From UBA7805 sp036146215 (GTDB lineage Bacteria > Planctomycetota > Planctomycetia > Pirellulales > UBA7805), in contig JAYYJN010000244.1 in assembly GCA_036146215.1 (NCBI GenBank), positions 1 through 9,826 on the forward strand: a stretch of 9,826 nucleotides of DNA, in the 5' to 3' direction. How positions within the stretch are numbered: position 1 is the first letter of the stretch; the number at the start of each line of letters is the position of its first letter. Both the position numbers and the translations under genes were made by a program. The notes below the pieces were generated by a model. The model saw only the letters and a program-made list of their open reading frames with translations, was not told where the DNA came from and searched no databases. Shown here one piece after another: positions 7,593-9,826 of the stretch.

Positions 7593-7597
7593 ACTCT

Positions 7598-7627
7598 GTT
7601 ATATCATAAAACGTTCAAAACGTTCAA
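7598..7627 (-). promoter_or_regulatory. Probable sigma-70 promoter of the sigma-factor gene
   Basis: On the minus strand TTGAAC (7627-7622) and TATAAC (7603-7598) are separated by 18 bp. The -10 box matches consensus at 5 of 6 positions and the -35 box at 4 of 6. Transcription would start near 7590. The upstream pair of AAAACGTTC repeats covers the -35 box and spacer, and the downstream pair covers the start site. A protein bound to the repeats would therefore block or modulate this promoter. Confidence 0.6.
7608..7625. repeat. Upstream tandem pair of AAAACGTTC (operator candidate)
   Basis: Two exact, directly adjacent copies lie at 7608-7616 and 7617-7625, overlapping the spacer and -35 box of the predicted sigma-gene promoter. 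They are identical to the pair at 7575-7592. Confidence 0.75.
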
Positions 7628-7682
7628 TCGGATTAGAGAATTTATCGTGAAATTTTCCGGACACAGCACTGGTCGAATTGTA

Positions 7683-7713
7683 AGTTGCTTCTGTGCATAT
7701 ATTTACAGCAACT
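7683..7713. promoter_or_regulatory. Inverted repeat AGTTGCT-N17-AGCAACT
   Basis: AGTTGCT (7683-7689) and its exact complement AGCAACT (7707-7713) flank a 17-bp AT-rich spacer. This lies in the intergenic region between the sigma gene and the plus-strand cassette and has the geometry of a binding site for a dimeric regulator. It is sequence symmetry only, with no independent support. Confidence 0.35.
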
Positions 7714-7760
7714 CACAGCCCTAAAAAAATTTGGGCGTTTGGTCTGAATCGCTCTTTCGT

Positions 7761-7769
7761 AAAACGTTC
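7761..7769. repeat. Fifth, isolated copy of AAAACGTTC
   Basis: One exact copy lies farther into the divergent region, towards the plus-strand cassette. A one-mismatch copy, AACACGTTC, lies at 7860-7868. These may let the same regulator reach the cassette promoter. Confidence 0.5.
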
Positions 7770-7885
7770 ACGCGTGGGCAAGACCCGCCAAACGATAGTA
7801 GAGCGACCAACGTCACTCTCAATTCTCATTTTCCAACACTTGCTGACTGGTCGTCTGTCAACACGTTCCTACCACTTAGCAAAGA

Positions 7886-7910
7886 GTGAAGCTGGCAGAA
7901 TCTGCTTCAC
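7886..7910 (+). promoter_or_regulatory. Inverted repeat GTGAAGC-N11-GCTTCAC upstream of the cassette
   Basis: A perfect 7-bp inverted repeat with an 11-bp spacer lies 46 nt ahead of the first cassette gene. Its spacer overlaps a nested palindrome, GCAGA-A-TCTGC (7895-7905). The position fits an operator for the XRE regulator encoded downstream or an mRNA leader hairpin just before the ribosome binding site. I see no clear promoter boxes to choose between them. Confidence 0.4.
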
Positions 7911-7955
7911 GTGGCCCATTCAATTAGTGTTTTTGTTGAGAGTTGGAGGTAAGAG

Positions 7956-8153
7956 ATGAGTGAGACGGATACCAAAGATTGGCCATCGTTGGCGGCCGCA
8001 CTGTACGACAAGTTGACCGGGAAGAATGCAGAAATCAGCTACGAGTTTTCAGATTTTTACTTGGATATACCCAGCTCAACGAGTTCCGATGCGGAGCATG
8101 CGCGGTGGAGATTACACGGTGTGCTAAAGATCCGAACGCAAAACGGTTCGTAG
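7956..8153 (+). CDS. Unrecognised protein, 5' segment (65 residues before an in-frame TAG)
   Basis: It starts at ATG 7956 with an excellent ribosome binding site, GGAGG at 7945-7949, 6 nt upstream. It encodes MSETDTKDWPSLAAALYDKLTG, an amphipathic helix, then a strand-rich part with EISYEFSDFYLDIP, EHARWRLHGVLKIRTQNG. It stops at TAG 8151-8153. The frame reopens at once (GSGL then MENL...), in phase with the next feature through to 8495, so the two may be halves of one protein of about 174 residues. No signal peptide, membrane segment or known motif is visible and I do not recognise the family. It is the first gene of a plus-strand cassette divergent from the sigma-factor gene, with repeats between them. 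Confidence 0.6.
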   Translation: MSETDTKDWPSLAAALYDKLTGKNAEISYEFSDFYLDIPSSTSSDAEHARWRLHGVLKIRTQNGS

Positions 8154-8165
8154 GGGTCAGGCTTA

Positions 8166-8495
8166 ATGGAGAATTTGGTGGTAGAGGCTGATGTGGCATT
8201 CTCCGTGGGAGATTGCGAGGGAAGCATTCGGTCTTCTGCCAACACAGTGGACGTCAACGTCGACTCGTGGTCAGATCTTTGGACGATGCGACGCTCCGCT
8301 GGAACACTCGGCACGACATTCAGTCCGGTATTTGACTGGTGCGAAGCAAACCAATTGTCGTTGCGAATTTTGGTAAACAACCGAGTCGTAGCGGAGGGCG
8401 GGATGAAGTCGGATGAGAGCGGGGTGCAAATGCGTTTTGGTCGGAACTGGCGGATTCGGCCGTTTAATGTGTTGAATGTGCTCTTCAAACGTTAA
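8166..8495 (+). CDS. Unrecognised protein, 3' segment (109 residues), same frame as the preceding gene
   Basis: The ATG at 8166 lies 12 nt after the TAG at 8151-8153 and in the same frame. The sequence MENLVVEADVAFSVGD, TVDVNVDSWSDLW, SPVFDWCEANQLSLRILVNNRVVAEGG, MRFGRNWRIRPFNVLNVLFKR looks like a soluble beta-rich domain. Read together with the first segment, the strands HGVLKIRTQ and LVVEADVAFSV would form a plausible hairpin across the stop. Alternatively it is a separate gene: AGGGG (overlapping the TAG) sits 9 nt ahead of the ATG, so translational coupling is possible. It ends in TAA, 70 nt before the XRE regulator. I recognise no family. Confidence 0.55.
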   Translation: MENLVVEADVAFSVGDCEGSIRSSANTVDVNVDSWSDLWTMRRSAGTLGTTFSPVFDWCEANQLSLRILVNNRVVAEGGMKSDESGVQMRFGRNWRIRPFNVLNVLFKR

Positions 8496-8565
8496 TCGAT
8501 CAGGCGGGTTAGTGACCTTTACAACGCGGGAATTAAACGACCTTGATTTTTCGGAGAGGAAGAAA

Positions 8566-8868
8566 ATGGAATTACCCAGAAATATGAGACAGTTGCGGCT
8601 TCGTGCCGGAATCTCAGTAAAGAAGGCAGCGCAGGCTTCGGGCTTTTCCGATGATGCCTGGTACAAACTTGAGCGGGGTGAACGCTGGGTAGGATCCGAA
8701 AAACGTCTCCACGATATCGCGCGTGCACTCGGCGTATCGGCTTGGGAATTACTGGTTCCTCACACTGAGCAGAGCGAGTCCGGTCAACCGGAGCAAATGA
8801 ACGGTGCTCCGCTCACACTCGAAGACCCAGCTCCCGCAGGCGAAGCATCGCCATCGGCGGGCGCCTAA
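8566..8868 (+). CDS. XRE/Cro-type helix-turn-helix transcriptional regulator
   Basis: A 100-residue protein from ATG 8566, chosen because GGAGAGGA (8553-8560) sits 5 nt upstream; the frame is open 90 nt further up, but without a binding site. Residues 2-65 form a five-helix HTH_3 domain: ELPRNMRQLRLRAGISVKKAAQ, then the turn ASGFSDDAWYKLERGERW, then KRLHDIARALGVSAWELL. This is a standard single-domain DNA-binding fold that usually acts as a dimer on palindromic operators. Residues about 68-100 are a Glu/Pro/Ala/Ser-rich, probably disordered tail. The upstream cassette gene lies 70 nt away on the same strand, so they are probably one transcript. The inverted repeat at 7886-7910 and the AAAACGTTC boxes are candidate targets, which is inference. 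The gene ends in TAA. Confidence 0.85.
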   Translation: MELPRNMRQLRLRAGISVKKAAQASGFSDDAWYKLERGERWVGSEKRLHDIARALGVSAWELLVPHTEQSESGQPEQMNGAPLTLEDPAPAGEASPSAGA

Positions 8869-8898
8869 GCAGGAAACTTCGAGGCAGGAAGCTTCGAG
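8869..8898. repeat. 15-bp tandem repeat directly after the XRE stop codon
   Basis: GCAGGAAACTTCGAG (8869-8883) is followed immediately by GCAGGAAGCTTCGAG (8884-8898), with one difference in 15. It begins at the base after the stop codon. It may be a slippage duplication. Confidence 0.6.
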
Positions 8899-9266
8899 CT
8901 CCAAGGCTTTGGTTTCAAGAACGAGTCTTCGGGACTCGCAGGTCATTGCTGTACGTGTGAGTCCTACCCACGAGCATGCAGCCCCACCTTGGAGGTCAAC
9001 GGGCTTCGGTCGCACGTGCAGTAAGGCTCGCGAGGTCGAATCCGTTTGGTCCTCAGGGCAGTGGCCTCGAATGACGTGGCCGAAGCCGAAGATGCCCCCC
9101 TTTCAGTTGCGAAAGCAATCGCCAAGCGTCTCGCCGCGACTCCACCACTGCGGTGTTGCCGTCTGTAACCGGCACATTGCATATGCGGGGCATGTGCAGG
9201 GAAAGTCGGCAAGTTTGCTGACAGTTCACGGCCCGGTCCCCAACACAATATGTGGCCGCGGCGAAA
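8899..9266. other. Non-coding stretch between XRE gene and tRNA, with hairpins
   Basis: About 370 bp without a convincing gene. It holds a 6-bp perfect hairpin with a TTCGG loop at 8922-8938 (CGAGTC/GACTCG) and a 7-bp hairpin with one G-T pair at 9205-9222. Neither has a U-tract on either side that would make it a clear intrinsic terminator. A short plus-strand stretch around 9060-9168 (SNDVAEAEDAPLSVAKAIAKRL) has gene-like composition but is closed by stops on both sides within about 50 codons and has no binding site. It may be a decayed remnant. Confidence 0.45.
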
Positions 9267-9339
<73 letters not shown>

Positions 9340-9349
9340 AGACTGTGGT

Positions 9350-9378
9350 ACTATAACCCTTCAGTAGGTGATTGCCCA
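9350..9378 (-). promoter_or_regulatory. Promoter of the tRNA-Lys gene
   Basis: On the minus strand TGGGCA (9378-9373) and TATAGT (9355-9350) are 17 bp apart, matching consensus at 4 and 5 of 6 positions. The -10 box ends 10 nt before the tRNA, the expected distance for a tRNA start. The -10 box contains the stop codon of the recombinase tail. The -35 region overlaps a perfect inverted repeat, TAGGTG-N6-CACCTA (9365-9382). Confidence 0.6.
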
Positions 9379-9572
9379 CCTAGAACGTCCAACAGCGTGT
9401 TGGCATAAACAGTACCGCCTTTAAATTCGCACCGTTTGCGAGTGCCTACTTTACGGGAATCAAAGCGGGCTTCAATCCCTCTAATGCACTGCTGCATTAT
9501 TTCCCGAAGATCCTCCCGTTTTGCGACTCCCTGGGACCGCCGAAGGTTACGCATCGCCGACATAGCATGCAT
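9351..9572 (-). CDS. C-terminal end of the serine recombinase, separated by an in-frame stop (73 residues)
   Basis: Begins at ATG 9572, two codons after the TAA (9576-9578) that ends the upstream recombinase frame and in the same frame. Its sequence (AMRNLRRSQGVAKREDLREIMQQCIRGIEARFDSRK, then KRCEFKGGTVYANTLLDVLGG) resembles the extreme C-terminus of large serine recombinases of planctomycetes and relatives, where a helix like 'LREALR-LVERIELWFD' is followed by a strand like 'R-R-RF-RGVVY'. I therefore read it as the last part of a broken recombinase gene, not an independent gene. Reinitiation at ATG 9572 is possible; the only candidate binding site, GGGGA, lies about 13 nt upstream. The stop TAG at 9351-9353 is within the tRNA-Lys -10 box. 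The family call comes from memory of sequence style. Confidence 0.6.
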   Translation of the reverse strand: MHAMSAMRNLRRSQGVAKREDLREIMQQCIRGIEARFDSRKVGTRKRCEFKGGTVYANTLLDVLGGQSPTEGL

Positions 9573-9575
9573 AAT

Positions 9576-9826
9576 TTAGGGAGCTTCCCCGGTCTTTTCT
9601 GGCTTCGTTGATGCGATGGCGGTTAACTTACTTTCCTTCTGCTTTACCATTCTTTCAAGCTGTGCATATAGCGCATCGACAACGGATGCGGGGGCGTCAA
9701 ATATGCGTTGTCGGCCGTTCTTGATCTGCTTATCGATCTGCCGAAGTTCGTCCTTCCGCGTTACCAGATCGTCGCCCTTGCGTGCCCGCTTGGCTTCTTT
9801 TCTGACCGCATCCCGCAGCCTGGCGA
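9576..9826 (-). CDS. Large serine recombinase (resolvase/integrase), C-terminal coiled-coil part, cut by window edge
   Basis: The minus-strand frame is open from the window edge to TAA at 9576-9578, giving about 83 residues. It reads ARLRDAVRKEAKRARKG, then TRKDELRQIDKQIKNGRQRIFDAP, VVDALYAQLERMVKQKESKLTAIAS. This highly charged helical pattern, with 'L--ID-QI-NG--RI-DAP' and 'LYAQLE-M-K-K--L', is typical of the coiled-coil region that follows the zinc-ribbon domain in large serine recombinases. These enzymes excise, integrate or invert mobile DNA via a catalytic serine in an N-terminal domain, which lies outside this window. The stop is premature relative to the family: the expected C-terminal domain follows in the same frame (9351-9572). 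A mobile element or its remnant may extend beyond the right edge. Confidence 0.72.
   Translation of the reverse strand, partial: ARLRDAVRKEAKRARKGDDLVTRKDELRQIDKQIKNGRQRIFDAPASVVDALYAQLERMVKQKESKLTAIASTKPEKTGEAP

Noticed and set aside
7718..7736. Intrinsic terminator at the GCCC...GGGC with A/T-rich centre
   Set aside because: Only a 4-bp stem, with a mismatch before the A/T pairs, and no U-tract after it on either strand.
7575..7769. CRISPR array
   Set aside because: The repeated unit is 9 bp, arranged in tandem pairs with irregular gaps, far from CRISPR repeat size. Operator sites fit better.

Overview
The window looks like chromosomal DNA from a planctomycete, probably Pirellulales/Rhodopirellula-like. 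This is inferred from protein style: a very long secretin with a coiled/disordered N-terminal half, a sigma-70 factor with the 'RPGLPPHL-RLCE ... EEERAAFRRMNFLKY' signature region typical of that phylum, and a large serine recombinase tail of the kind common there. I ran no database search.

Layout. (1) 1-4004, minus strand: a probable operon read from right to left. It holds a GspD/PulD-type secretin, a DUF423 membrane protein overlapping the secretin end by 20 nt, and the N-terminus of an S41 (CtpA-like) protease cut by the window edge. The secretin is split: its signal peptide (4004-3921) is separated from the rest of the same reading frame by one amber codon at 3918-3920. (2) 4005-4525: about 520 bp with no convincing gene. 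(3) 4526-7546, minus strand: a sigma-70 factor, a four-helix membrane protein and an NAD(P)-binding SDR/DUF2867 protein, probably co-directional and partly co-transcribed. (4) 7575-7955: a regulatory region with five exact copies of AAAACGTTC, two tandem pairs of which are woven into a good promoter for the sigma gene, plus two longer inverted repeats. (5) 7956-8868, plus strand: a divergent cassette made of an unrecognised open frame interrupted by TAG (7956-8495) and a small XRE-type helix-turn-helix regulator (8566-8868). (6) 8869-9266: mostly non-coding, with a short tandem repeat and hairpins. (7) 9267-9339, minus strand: tRNA-Lys(UUU) with a recognisable promoter. (8) 9351-9826, minus strand: the C-terminal part of a large serine recombinase, also interrupted by an in-frame stop (TAA) followed two codons later by an ATG; its last codons lie inside the tRNA promoter.

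The most notable points are three separate genes broken by single in-frame stop codons with no frameshift (two amber, one ochre), and the repeat-studded divergent control region between the sigma factor and the XRE cassette. TAG also serves as the ordinary terminal stop of several genes here, so a genome-wide amber reassignment is not supported by this window alone.
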